From contig JAKCPI010001988.1 in assembly GCA_023213315.1 (NCBI GenBank), positions 62,001 to 126,000 on the forward strand: a DNA stretch of 64,000 nt, written 5' to 3'. The notes beneath the pieces were generated by a model, which was given only the letters and a program-made list of their open reading frames with translations, ran no database searches and was not told the DNA's origin. Every line of letters starts with the position of its first letter. Within the stretch, counting starts at the first letter, position 1. The stretch is from Euborellia annulipes. Taxonomy: Eukaryota; Arthropoda; Insecta; Dermaptera; Anisolabididae. The translations under genes were made by a program, and so were the position numbers. Of the stretch, positions 32,705 to 41,865 are shown one piece after another.

Positions 32705-33391
32705 TAAAAAATCTGGTGTGACTGTCGCACAGCACACAACTTTCTCTTACCTTCGGTAATCGAAAGTTGTGTTCTGTGCTTGTCACACCAGATTTTTTGT
32801 GTCGAAATATATTTAGTTTCCGCCAATATATTAGAATTTAAGATGTCAAATTTATAAACATGGGAAAATATTTATATTTTGTTACCATGGCAACCATTTC
32901 TCCTATCTTTCCTATGAAATACAAGAGTAAAGTGTGCTTCAAACAATTTTGAGGGCAAAACGAGAATATACATTTGAAAGAGCATCTAAAAAATAATTGA
33001 TTTTTGAATTTTAATCAAAATCGTTAGAGCGAATTTTGAGAAAATCGAAAAAAACTGAAAAAGTACATCAGTAAAGTACTAGTACTCTTTGGCCAATTTT
33101 GATTAAAAGCTTATTTTTCCGGTCCCGGGAGGTATTTAACTTAAATATAAAATTTCATCCTCCTAGCTCAATTCCTTCATGCTTAAAATTGAACACACAC
33201 ACACACACACACACACCCACACACACACACACACACACAGACAGACCATGTCGCGAAAACCACTTTTTTGGATTCAGGGGACCTCAAAACGTGAAGATCC
33301 ATCAAAATCTCGACATCGAATTTTTGACATGAATCCAATACTTTCTCTCATATATATATTACATATATACATAGGTAAGAGAAAGTAAAAA
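32705..33391 (+). mobile_element. Family A element, full length, nested
   Basis: The best-preserved copy: hairpin from AATCTGGTGTGACTGTCGC to CACACCAGATTTTTTG, GTTACCATGGCAACC, ATCGTTAGAGCGAATTTTG, ACATCAGTAAAGTACTAG, CTTAAATATAAAATTTC, a ~50-bp (CA)n tract at 33191-33240, CAGACCATGTCGCGAAAACC, GAATCCAATACTTTCTCTC and GGTAAGAGAAAGTAAAAA. About 687 bp. Long open frames across the CA tract are repeat artefacts. Confidence 0.85.
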
Positions 33392-33424
33392 GGGTAAATA
33401 TAAACAAATGAATTTGTGAAACAA

Positions 33425-33562
33425 ATGAACACACACACAGACATAATGCCAAAAATGGTTTTTTTGGACTCAGGGAGGTCTAAAACGTGGAAAAACATCA
33501 AAATCTCGACGTCGAATTTTTTTACGATTACATACCTTTCTCTATACGAGAAAGTAAAAAAC
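33425..33562 (+). repeat. Family B 3' half
   Basis: CACACACAGACATAATGCC, TTGGACTCAGGGAGGTCTAA, AACATCAAAATCTCGACG, TTTACGATTACATACC and TTTCTCTATACGAGAAAGTA. Its layout parallels the family A 3' half, but the sequence is distinct. Confidence 0.7.
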
Positions 33563-33747
33563 AAAATAAAATTTTTTTTCTTGATATAAAAAATAATTTT
33601 AATACAAAATTCGTAAATATTAAAGATTTTTTTCCATTATTTATAAGTTTTTTTTTAGATTAGGAAAAACAATAAGTATTTTTTTTGTTTTGGTGAAGGC
33701 TTTGGGGGAGGGGGCGGCCCCCCTGCCCCCCCCTGAATACGCCACTG

Positions 33748-33845
33748 GACAACATTAAGTCCCACTCAAGCGTTTTCTACATGTGATTACTTCATTGTTT
33801 TTATAAAAGAAAATGAAAATTTTCTAGGTTTTAACCATGAAAGTT
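33748..33845 (+). repeat. Dispersed repeat D, copy interrupted by the hAT-like element
   Basis: GAGTGAGGGACAACAT at 32160-32175 joins here with TTAAGTCCCACTC, CGTTTTCTACATGTGATTAC and TTCATTGTTTTTA. Related copies: 34020-34130 (inverted), 58735-58790 and 59090-59145. Confidence 0.6.
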
Positions 33846-34018
33846 AAATAGAAATGCCTGAACCCCCAATATATATATTAATTACAACGGTTATTGTCTA
33901 AAGTCTTAAATGGCCTGAGTTGCCGAAAAGACTGTGTGAATGTGTGTGTGTGTGTGTGTGTGGGATGTGAGTGTGAATGAGAAAAAAGTGTGAATGTTTT
34001 TATTAAAAAAAAAAAAAA
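33846..34018 (+). mobile_element. S1 SINE, 5'-truncated
   Basis: Starts inside S1 at AAATAGAAATGCCTGAACCC, then ACGGTTATTGTCTAAAGTC, TGGCCTGAGTTGCCGAAAAG, TG-rich segment and A tail. It separates two inverted copies of repeat D. Confidence 0.8.
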
Positions 34019-34019
34019 A

Positions 34020-34150
34020 ACATGAAAGTTTCCATTAAAAAATATAATATATAATATTCTTTTAAATAATGAATTAATCACAAGTAGAAAACGCACGGGT
34101 GGGACTTAATATTGTCCCTCACTGTACATATTAATAAAGTACTAACAAAT
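34020..34150 (-). repeat. Dispersed repeat D, inverted copy
   Basis: TGAATTAATCACAAGTAG, AAAACGC, GGGACTTAATATTGTCCCTC on the plus strand is the complement of the 33748 copy. CATGAAAGTTT(C/A) marks the inner end of both. Confidence 0.6.
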
Positions 34151-34600
34151 GAATTATGAATGATTGGAATAAATATATTAATGGTGTTTTATGGCTGTAC
34201 AAGAGTTGAAAGACGAGGAGGAAATAATATATCAATAATAACTGATCATTTTGTTCAAAAGTATAAAAAAAGCCTGGCCTGCCACACACTCCGTTCGCTT
34301 AGATCTACAGTATTATTGATATTTGAAAAGTATTTTTCTAAGAGCAGTTATGAATCTAAGAAATAAGTCCGACGTGTTTCGCCCACCTTTTCTGTCTAAA
34401 GAAGGAAGGCTAAGCCACCTCTGATTGTCCTTGGTTCAATGTCCTACCTAAGCAACGCTGCTGACTCACTGGCTCTAAGCGGATTCTTCACTTTATTTCC
34501 TCTGTATTCATCATTTATTACCTCAATTTGATTTATTTATACCAATGAGACAAGACAGTTCTTCATTGAATATATAAAAAAATCTAAAACTACATATTAA
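34151..34600. other. Spacer
   Basis: No recognised feature. Short frames have no family resemblance. Confidence 0.4.
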
Positions 34601-34601
34601 A

Positions 34602-34765
34602 AAAATGTGGTGTGACTGGTCACACAGTACACAACTTTTTCTTACCTTTGGTAATCGAAAATTGTTTTCTGTGCTTGTCACACCAGAATTTTTGTGTCAT
34701 ATTTAGTTTCCGACAGTACTGTACATTCAAATTCAAGATTTAAAATTTATGTCTTCTTCTTCTTT
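34602..34765 (+). mobile_element. Family A 5' hairpin and start of body
   Basis: ATGTGGTGTGACTGGTCACAC, GTACACAACTTTTTCTTACC, GGTAATCGAAAATTG, TTGTCACACCAG, GTTTCCGACAGTACTGTAC. Breaks off at 34760, after which C/G-rich unknown sequence leads into an S1 fragment. Confidence 0.65.
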
Positions 34766-34824
34766 GCCGTTATTATTCCCTGTTGCGGGGTCGGCGGTAA
34801 AGGGGTCGGCGAAATGGGTCTTTT

Positions 34825-35000
34825 TGACTTTTTTTTTAAACACTCCCCCACTTTTTTCCCATTCACACTCACATTCCCACACACAGTCTTTTCGGGAACT
34901 TAGGCCATTTAAGATTTTAAACGATACCCATTATTTGTAAATATATCAATTGAGGGTCCAGGCATTCTTATTTAAGCCACCGAAAAGACTTAAAAGAAAA
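34825..35000 (-). mobile_element. S1 SINE, truncated at the head
   Basis: TTTTTTCCCATTCACACTC, CACAGTCTTTTCGGGAACTT, AGGCCATTTAAGA, GAGGGTCCAGGCATTC then an abrupt jump to CCGAAAAGACTTAAAAG. The promoter head is missing. Confidence 0.7.
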
Positions 35001-35470
35001 AAACTCCATAATGAAGGATTAATTCAATCCAATATTTTTCGATGGGAAAATCTTACATTATCAAAAAAATTTTAAGCCGTCTCATTAGGGATTTGGGGAC
35101 CCGGCTTTTTTCCTGGACTCTCACTAACGTTCTTTTCAAGAATGGCATACTTCAATTGGCCGCCGTCTTCTGATTAGACGACCCAAAAAGTGTCAATTAT
35201 ATTTGACAAATGGATGTGAATACATATAGATAGAAAATGGATATCAATAATAGCGAACTCTTTATTTTTCAAGCAGATTCATTAAAATTGTTTTTTTTTC
35301 TTTCAAATAAAATCACAAAATCCCTTGAACATGATATTAAACGAATATCATATGAATCTGGTCAGTATATTTATACAATAATTATTGGTAGGTGAAACCT
35401 ACCTTTATTTAGAAAAGACCACACGCTCTTAGTATACGGGTATATATATATATAAACAAACCGTGGTGTG
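35001..35470. other. Spacer
   Basis: AT-rich, nothing recognised. Confidence 0.45.
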
Positions 35471-35479
35471 TAAATTAGA

Positions 35480-35690
35480 ATCTATGTGTATATAAGAGAA
35501 GACCCTCGAATGAGCTACAGAGGCTACCCTCAGGGCTCGCCATCCCCTCTGTGTGTCTGTTTCTACACCCCCGCTGTTTGCTACGTGAGCAGAGTAGTTG
35601 ACCATGGTCCTTTGTTGTTGTTTGTTGTTGCTCTTGTTGTGAGTGATACCATTCTCGGATATAATCTCATTCGATATATATATAGGTAGT
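35480..35690 (+). promoter_or_regulatory. Possible TATA-type promoter segment
   Basis: TATATAAG at 35489-35496 precedes a GC-richer, non-repeated segment of about 130 bp (CTACAGAGGCTACCCTCAGG, CACCCCCGCTGTTTGC) and a TTGTTGTTGT tract. Overlapping open frames exist on both strands, and the minus frame has a good start context (GGACCATGG). No coding family is recognised. Weak candidate. Confidence 0.2.
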
Positions 35691-35954
35691 TTAAGCACTC
35701 GAAATGGACGAAAGGATAGTAAATACTATCCTAGAATAATAAATTAGTATAAATCTTCTTATTTACCAGGTGTACAAATTGAAAATGTCATTTTTTTTCG
35801 TTATACAAAGCATAATGAATTTAATGTCAATCCAAAGAGACATTTTGTAGCCATTAATAAACACGAAATTTATTTGTGAGTTTACTGGTTTGTAGCATAC
35901 TTCTTTTCGGTGGTAAACATGACGAAGTTTGAGGCCAGTAAAGACCATTAGCAG

Positions 35955-36555
35955 GGCATTTGCTGATTTTCTTGTTTAATTAAAAGAAAAAATGCATCGA
36001 ATTCTTGTAGAAACTTATGGCGAGCTTGCTCCAACAGTCAAAACTTGTGAACGCTGGTTTCAACGATTTTAATGTTTAATTTAACAAGACTGTGAATGTT
36101 GTTTATTAGTGAGGCCAAACATCCCATGGCCCCCGGGGCAGGGGGGCCTGGCAACGGAGAAGACCAACAGTTAACACAATCGTTGCGGTTAAGTAATGAC
36201 AAGCACGGCGAAAGCTCGGGATTGGTGACCCCCGGCAATCATCGTGGAACGCCCCCCGGTAGCCATCGATACTATGTATTAAATAAATAAATTTATCACT
36301 CCTAAATGGCCTCTGTAGCCGAAGAGTTAAAAAAAAAATGGCCCCCGGGAATCGAACTCAGGTTCTCCGCCTTTTCGGAGCATAGGCGTGCTGTGCTGTT
36401 CATTGCACCAGGCATTAGATATTAGGTATTAGATTTTAATGTCATTGACAAAGAAATCGACCAAAAAAGTTTGAAGATTGCAAGCATTGTTGGATATAGA
36501 CGATACACAGACACAAGAAAAAATCAAGTTATCCAAGATTGAAATTTTCCAAATT
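35955..36555 (+). pseudogene. Mariner-family transposase remnant, interrupted
   Basis: At 35992-36069 the translation includes HRILVETYGELAP and CERWFQRF, the helix-turn-helix segment of mariner transposases (pattern 'VE.YGE.A....TC..WF.RF'). Upstream codons give FLLIFLFN-stop-KKK, the expected helix with an in-frame stop. After an insertion (36076-36431) similarity resumes at 36432: DFNVIDKEIDQK in one frame and LLDIDDTQTQEK in another, matching the mariner linker 'DFDV.DKER..' and 'LLDEDDTQTQE'. Two stops and a frameshift are visible. The DDE/D catalytic domain is not recognised. Confidence 0.75.
36076..36431. mobile_element. 5S-like/tRNA-like composite insertion with 11-bp target duplication
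   Basis: GATTTTAATGT flanks both sides (36065-36075, 36432-36442) and interrupts the mariner frame. Plus strand 36150-36235: TTGCGGTTAAGTAATGAC, AAGCACGGCGAAAGCTCGG, GATTGGTGACCCCC, spaced like 5S rRNA box A to TGGGTGACC. Minus strand 36345-36420: GCCTGGTGCAATGAACAGC and GAGTTCGATTCCCGG, tRNA-like boxes A and B. A segment TAAATGGCCTCTGTAGCCGA between them matches the S2 SINE body. A composite of SINE modules is the best reading. Confidence 0.65.
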
Positions 36556-36570
36556 GGCAATATTATTAAA

Positions 36571-36685
36571 TACGAGTTATCGTTAAAGTCTTATATGGCT
36601 TGAGTAGCCGAAAAGACTGTGTGGATGTGTGTGTGAGTGTGTATCGAAAAAAGTGTGAGTGTTATTTTATAAAAAAAAAAATGTA
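36571..36685 (+). mobile_element. S1 SINE 3' fragment
   Basis: GAGTTATCGTTAAAGTCTTA, GCTTGAGTAGCCGAAAAG, ACTGTGTGGATGTG, AAAAAGTGTGAGTG and an A tail. Confidence 0.7.
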
Positions 36686-36689
36686 ACCT

Positions 36690-37275
36690 CATCTCTCTGA
36701 CTCTGAAAAATTTCCTGCTGATTATAGCTATATTTTTCTACCTAAGGGCGTAGATATGTATAATAACGAATTTAATCAGAATCAGCCGAGATAACAAAAC
36801 TTGATTTAATTTATAAATATTGTTTTTTTTTTAAAGATAAACTGAATATGTATAATAATAATAATAATAGAGAGAAACTATAATAAATTATTATTAAAAA
36901 TACTTGAATAATGAATAATAAATCATAAATAGAGTATAAAAAAAGAAACAATTCCCTTTTGTTTTTATAATAATTTATATAAATTTTTTGTTTGCATTTC
37001 TCATTTATTATTTAGTTGACGTTAATATATTTCCGTGATCCAAGTAAAAGTCTAAAATTTTTTTTTGAAGTCTTTCAGGAAATTGACATCTTTTAATTTG
37101 TTAGAAAAGCGTCCGGGTCGCGAAGAAACTTTCTTTTTTAATTTGTTTAAGGTCTTTTTCGGCATTTGAAGCCATTTAGACCTGCGAAGAAACTTTAAAA
37201 ATAATTATGAATTTTTTAGTTTTATTTGCTTTCTTGCATTGTTTTACCAAGATTTTTGTATGAGATTTTTGTTAG
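36690..37275. other. AT-rich spacer
   Basis: (TAA)n-type tract at 36850-36870. TCTTTTTCGGCATTTGAAG at 37154 is an S2 tail fragment on the minus strand. Nothing else. Confidence 0.5.
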
Positions 37276-37282
37276 AATAAAA

Positions 37283-37373
37283 ATAAATTAAAAATCTGGT
37301 GTGACAGCACGGTGCACAATTCACCCTTCGGTAAGAGAAAATTGTGCACCGTGTTGGACACACCAGATTTTTA
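37283..37373. repeat. Solo family A 5' hairpin
   Basis: AAAAATCTGGTGTGACAGC and GCACGGTGCACAATT pair with AATTGTGCACCGTG and CACACCAGATTTTTA around a loop with CTTCGGTAAGAG. A ~35-bp stem with no body attached; the stem has changed sequence (GGTGCAC rather than AGCACAC) in both arms together. Confidence 0.75.
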
Positions 37374-37530
37374 TTTAGTTTCAATAGCATCTTGGTTTCA
37401 AACTTGACCACGCGACTCATAAAGGACGTTGAACTACGAATGCTTCATCATCAATAAAGTGTACTTCCAACAATTTTTACGAAAAATTTCACTGATATAC
37501 TAAAAATGAGATCTAAAAATCTGAGATTTC

Positions 37531-37912
37531 CATAGGCGCCGGAACTCGGGGGGGGGGGGTAAGGGTACATTGCCCCCTGGCATCCTATAGGGGGGGGCAG
37601 AGGGGGGCAAAATTTCTTTTTTATTTCATTTATTTTTAAAAATGATACATTTTTAGTTTTGAAAAATAAAATTTTCTAAATTAAAAAAAATTAAAAGAGT
37701 AAGAAATTCATTTTTTTCCAAATTTTTTCCAAAAACTTGATAAAATCACTAGCAAATTTTTTAAAATTTAAAATTTTGATTTTATTTAAAATTTTTAAAT
37801 TTTATAGTAGATTTGTTTTTGTTTTATACTATTTGAACATATTAAATTATTTTAATTTTCTAAAAAAAAAATTTTTGCCTCTCCCTGATTCAAATTCGTT
37901 CCGGCGCCCCTG
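37531..37912. mobile_element. hAT-like MITE with exact 8-bp target duplication
   Basis: CATAGGCGCCGGAAC and complement of CAGGGGCGCCGGAAC (2 mismatches in 15). GAGATTTC flanks at 37523-37530 and 37913-37920. The interior starts with a G run and continues as AT-rich filler; the open frame spanning its right end is not a gene. Confidence 0.85.
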
Positions 37913-38104
37913 GAGATTTCTAATACTTTTTTATGAAAATCACTTGAATATGATAAATGGTGAGTGATATAAACAAAAATTAAAAAAAGCCGAAATTCGG
38001 TCCTTCTCCTCAATTAATAAATAATATACCCGTTTTGTTATTAATTTATGCAATTCCGGTTTTCTTTATATTGACACAAGGCCGTCGACAAACACTAAAA
38101 TTGT

Positions 38105-38195
38105 TGATTGAAAAGTAGGTAAAGCTCTTGCTTCATGTCAAAAGGGTCAGTGGTTAACTTCCCGTCCAAGCAATAAAATTTTATTTTAACTAAAT
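38105..38195 (+). mobile_element. S2 SINE head fragment
   Basis: GGTAAAGCTCTTGCTTCATG, CAAAAGGGTCAGTGGTTAAC, TTCCCGTCCAAGC matches the tRNA-like head of S2 at 48995-49055 (box A GGTAGAGCAttagCTTC and box B region). Confidence 0.55.
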
Positions 38196-38442
38196 TTTAA
38201 AAGTTTTTAGTGTAGACAAGTGTATCTTATTAAATTAACTAAATCCAGTAGTGTTTTTTTGATTAGTCAACTCTCCTAAGATAAATGAGAGTTTGGATAA
38301 AAATTGTTGCGGTCAACCTATTCATGTTTTTTAAGCTGGACACTTTCTTTGACTCATAATCTATGAAAAAATGCCAAAAATGCTTTTCTAAATTATTTAA
38401 AACAGAAGTGAGGAAAAAAATACAAAATTTCAAAAATTCTAA

Positions 38443-40653
38443 CGTTTAAATTTTATCACTGGGGTCGGCCAGTCAGCCTGGCAAGATGATACGACAACAG
38501 CCACCAAGATCGAACCTACTAAAGTCACTTATCGGGATTTTAAAAATTTTAATTATACTATATTTTTGAGTGAACTGTCATCGGTAGATTTATCTCCTAT
38601 CTTTAGTGAAAGGGATATTGATGCCAAAATACATAATCTAAATGAAATAATTCTAGAAATATTTAATAGGCATGCTCCCATCCGTACTGTAATTAAAAGA
38701 AAGGCTCCTACCCCCTGGATCACTGATAATATCAAGCAGCTAATGAGGGATCGGGATTTATTGAGAAGATGGGCACTCAGAACAGGAAAGCGGGACTTGC
38801 ATTCAAGGTTCAGAATGGCAAGAAATAGAGTTACTGATGCCATAAGAGATAGCAAAATGCTCTATTTCAATCGGCTATTTGGGAATGAAGATGGTAAAAA
38901 AAATATCTCTACCTTATGGCGCGAAATATCCAAGTTAGGTCTGACAAAAAGTCCCACCACACAACCCTTAAAAATTGATGTCGATCTACTCAACGAATTT
39001 TTTGTCTCACGGGGACTTCCCATTTCTAGGGTAAAGGACCCTTATCGTGAAGGATATTCCTTCAGTCCGTATAGGTTTTATTTCCCCACTGTGGAGCCAG
39101 CATTAGTCCTTTCCCTCATAAATAGGCCTGGTTCTGAGGCCCGGGGCGTTGATGACATATCCCTTAAATTAATCAAGTTATCTGTTCCCTGCATATTACC
39201 AGTGTTAGTGCATATTTTTGATAGATCTTTACAGGAATCTTATTTCCCCTATTTGTGGAAACAATCAATTGTCAAGCCTCTCCCTAAGATCAAAAATCCT
39301 GGTGAATGCGGGGACTTCAGGCCCATATCCCTTCTTTGTACTCTGTCAAAATTCCTAGAAAAACTAGTTCATTATTATTTGTCTCAGTACCTGGAAGGTT
39401 TGGGGGTTCTGGATCCAAATCAATCTGGTTTCAGGCGATTTCACAGCACCCAATCAGCCCTTATAAGAGTGACGGATGATGTAAGATTGGCCATTGATCG
39501 GAAACAGTTGACGATTCTTGTAATGTTCGATCTCAGCAAGGCTTTTGATCTGGTTGACCACTCCCTTTTGATTGATTCTTTGATGGGATTAAATTTATCT
39601 AGGTCTGTGATCGACTGGTTCATATCGTATTTAACAGGTCGGAAACAGAAGGTAATTGACAACAATGGTCACAGCTCCGGATTCCTTCCGATTGTCTCGG
39701 GCGTTCCACAGGGTTCAGTGCTGGGACCTCTTTTGTTTTCAATTTATATTAACGATTTAAGTCAACACCTTTGTCATTCTAATTATCACTTGTTTGCCGA
39801 TGACCTGCAAATTTACATCTCTTGCTCTTACGATGATCTTGGACCTGCGGTCGGTAGACTTAATGAAGACATAGGTAGAATCGTCAATTGGATCGAGGGC
39901 AGAAACTTGAAATTGAATATAGGGAAAACTAAGGCTATGGTCCTTGGGAGTAACGCCTATATAAATAAATTACTACATATTCCACCTATTTTAATAAATG
40001 ACGTAAAGATTAATTATTCAAATTCGGCCAAAAATTTAGGCGTTACTCTCGATAGTACTTTAAGCTGGAAGGAACATGTTCTTAATATATCAAGAAAAGT
40101 CTATTCTAGTCTCTTTCAGCTTAAAAGAAACAAGGATATCCTTCCATATGGCCTTAGAAAACTCTTGGTAAATTCCTTGATTTTGCCTCATTTCGATTAT
40201 TGTTGCCTGGTGTATCACGGCATGTCGGGTGAGCAGAGCACGGTGCTCGAGAGGGTTTTGAATGCATGTATTAGGTTCATATTCGATCTCCCTATTGACC
40301 AGCATATAACCCCCTATTATAATAAGCTTAAATGGCTTAAATTGAAAGAAAGGCGGGAACTTATGATGGGGTGTTATGTGTTTGGGCTGTTGAACAATAA
40401 AGAGCCAAAATACCTGTTCGAGAATTACGCTTTTAGAGTTGAGATCGGGCGAGTAGTTCCTAGGGCGTGTCCTCTGGACCTGCGTATGCCTGTCCATAGG
40501 ACGACGACTTATGACCGCTCATTCTTGGTAACATCGATAAGGTTATGGAATGGTATCCCGAATGACATCAGATCGGCACGCTCGTTGGGAGTTTTTAGAA
40601 AAAGGTACCAAGAGTACCTAATAAAGAGACAGGAGCGGATGGTAGATGCATGA
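38443..40653 (+). CDS. LINE ORF2 3' part: reverse transcriptase (Jockey/CR1-like), 5'-truncated
   Basis: The frame is open from 38443, with ATG-independent similarity beginning near 38515 (VTYRDFKNF), so the start is lost by 5' truncation. Numbering from the Leu at 38566: residues 35-45 and 50-60 are the linker after the missing endonuclease (HAPIRTV, PWITDNIK); 251-269 FRPISLLCTLSKFLEKLVH; 321-328 FDLSKAFD with the first catalytic Asp; 379-391 GVPQGSVLGPLLF; 410-413 FADD with the other two catalytic Asps; 490-493 KNLG thumb; C-terminal LWNGIPNDIR near 660. No zinc knuckle is seen. No internal stop or frameshift, so the insertion is young. The apurinic endonuclease and ORF1 are absent. It cannot mobilise itself. 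Related LINEs could supply reverse transcriptase for the SINEs, but S1/S2 tails do not share its ATTC tail. Confidence 0.9.
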   Translation, partial: RLNFITGVGQSAWQDDTTTATKIEPTKVTYRDFKNFNYTIFLSELSSVDLSPIFSERDIDAKIHNLNEIILEIFNRHAPIRTVIKRKAPTPWITDNIKQLMRDRDLLRRWALRTGKRDLHSRFRMARNRVTDAIRDSKMLYFNRLFGNEDGKKNISTLWREISKLGLTKSPTTQPLKIDVDLLNEFFVSRGLPISRVKDPYREGYSFSPYRFYFPTVEPALVLSLINRPGSEARGVDDISLKLIKLSVPCILPVLVHIFDRSLQESYFPYLWKQSIVKPLPKIKNPGECGDFRPISLLCTLSKFLEKLVHYYLSQYLEGLGVLDPNQSGFRRFHSTQSALIRVTDDVRLAIDRKQLTILVMFDLSKAFDLVDHSLLIDSLMGLNLSRSVIDWFISYLTGRKQKVIDNNGHSSGFLPIVSGVPQGSVLGPLLFSIYINDLSQHLCHSNYHLFADDLQIYISCSYDDLGPAVGRLNEDIGRIVNWIEGRNLKLNIGKTKAMVLGSNAYINKLLHIPPILINDVKINYSNSAKNLGVTLDSTLSWKEHVLNISRKVYSSLFQLKRNKDILPYGLRKLLVNSLILPHFDYCCLVYHGMSGEQSTVLERVLNACIRFIFDLPIDQHITPYYNKLKWLKLKERRELMMGCYVFGLLNNKEPKYLFENYAFRVEIGRVVPRACPLDLRMPVHRTTTYDRSFLVTSIRLWNGIPNDIRSARSLGVFRKRYQEYLIKRQERMVDA

Positions 40654-40777
40654 TGGACGGTGGAGAGAGATAGATTGAAAATACTTAGTTCTTTATTATG
40701 TGTACCTTTTTTTTTTATGCTCTATGAGGCAAATTGCCTCAGAGCAAATAAATATTTTTATTCATTCATTCATTCAA
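38443..40777 (+). mobile_element. 5'-truncated non-LTR retrotransposon
   Basis: After the stop at 40651-40653 comes a ~110-bp 3' UTR with a palindrome TGAGGCAAATTGCCTCA (40725-40741), AAATAAATATTTTT and a terminal (ATTC)4 tail. A hairpin followed by a microsatellite tail is typical of Jockey/CR1-group 3' ends. The exact 5' junction and target duplication were not determined; 38100-38440 is not LINE-like. A G-rich MITE starts 23 bp after the tail. Confidence 0.85.
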
Positions 40778-40799
40778 AAGATCAGTGTTCTTAAGCAAC

Positions 40800-41046
40800 C
40801 AATGGCGGATCCAGAGATGTTTCTCGGGGGTGGGGGGTAATCTGGTGTGACTCGTCACACAGAACACTATTTTTTCTTAATTTCGGTAATTTAAAAGCGC
40901 ATTCTGTACTTGTTGGCCAGAATATAAAGACAAATCAAATTTTTAAAATTTTACATTAAAAATAATTTTTTTTTTTTCGAAAAAAAGGCATTTTTTCAAA
41001 TATCAAGGGGGTAATTACCCCCTTTACCCCCCTGTATCCGCCCTTG
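40800..41046 (+). mobile_element. G-rich MITE (hAT-like)
   Basis: CAATGGCGGATCCAGAGATG at the left; CTGTATCCGCCCTTG at the right. Internal TCTGGTGTGACTCGTCACAC and GAACACTATTTTTTCTTA are a family A hairpin remnant. Target duplication not evident (TAAGCAAC against ACTGACTC). Same family as 22750-23037. Confidence 0.7.
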
Positions 41047-41345
41047 ACTGACTCTATTATTTAATTTCACTATTTCAATTGTTTTTACTTTTATTTATTT
41101 AATTTATTTAATCATAAAAAATTCAATAAGCATATTAATTTTCATTAGGACTATCGGCTAGGAAAAAATAATTTGAGTATTATTTTAATATGGACACGCC
41201 TATTCGTATTCTGGAAATGCTCTCTAACCCAAAGGTAGGAGGGGTAGAAGTGTCCTTCTTACAATCTTTTTTTTCTGGGATTAAGCCCTTTGTTCCAAAT
41301 AATTCTAAATGTATGCAATGTTTAGTTTCACTCAGTGGGTCACTT
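41047..41345. other. AT-rich spacer
   Basis: Nothing recognised. Confidence 0.45.
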
Positions 41346-41349
41346 TTAG

Positions 41350-41475
41350 TGAGTACGTAGATGGCGACCGCTAGTTACCAGAGCTAAGGCTGGCATTTCT
41401 TCTTTTCCTTTATGTCAGCCTTTTTTCCCCTTTTTCATATCAAGTGTCAAGCCGTGAGACGAGTCGGCTTGCTTT
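41350..41475 (+). promoter_or_regulatory. Possible YY1-type site and polypyrimidine initiator
   Basis: GTAGATGGCGACCGC (41357-41371) fits the YY1/Pho consensus. CATTTCTTCTTTTCC (41395-41409) resembles the pyrimidine-rich TCT initiator, and a GCTTGCTTTTCTCTCGC tract follows. The segment is non-repeated here. Motif-only evidence. Confidence 0.25.
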
Positions 41476-41865
41476 TCTCTCGCTCTCTTTCTTTATAAAT
41501 TAAATTATTAATTTATAAAGAATTTATAAATAATTAATTTTGCCAACTCCACATAGGGATAAGGCCAAGATAGAAGAAGATGCATAGTTTGCAATTTTCT
41601 TATTTTTTTCTCTGAGTCGAGTGTTCATTCGTTTGGTGTAAATGAAGCACACGGAAAGGCTTGAGATCTCGTGTTTCCTGATTCACTAACAAAAATATAC
41701 TTGGAGGAAAATAATAAATGTATATGTATACAAAGATTCAGAAAATCCAAGTCGTATAATAATTTTTATTTATTTTGTGATTCCTTCCCTCACTTGAATA
41801 TTAGGCCTAATATATTTATATTTAATATGTCTACAAATTATTTCTTAATATAAAAAGAAGTATTA

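Larger units (their letters stand above)
32176..33747. mobile_element. hAT-like element with exact 8-bp target duplication and nested repeats
   Basis: CAGTAGCGTAGACAGG at the left and complement of CAGTGGCGTATTCAGG at the right; both ends run into G/C tracts. GACAACAT flanks it at 32168-32175 and 33748-33755. The 1,572-bp interior has no transposase. It contains family B halves (32378-32570 and 33425-33560) and, between them, a full family A element (32705-33391). It is inserted in dispersed repeat D. Confidence 0.85.

Noticed and set aside
33099..33388. Overlapping His/Thr-rich frames
   Set aside because: Translations of the CA microsatellite and the 3' half of a family A repeat; the same frames recur in other copies.
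40090..40497. 135-codon minus-strand frame within the LINE
   Set aside because: Antisense shadow of the reverse transcriptase frame.
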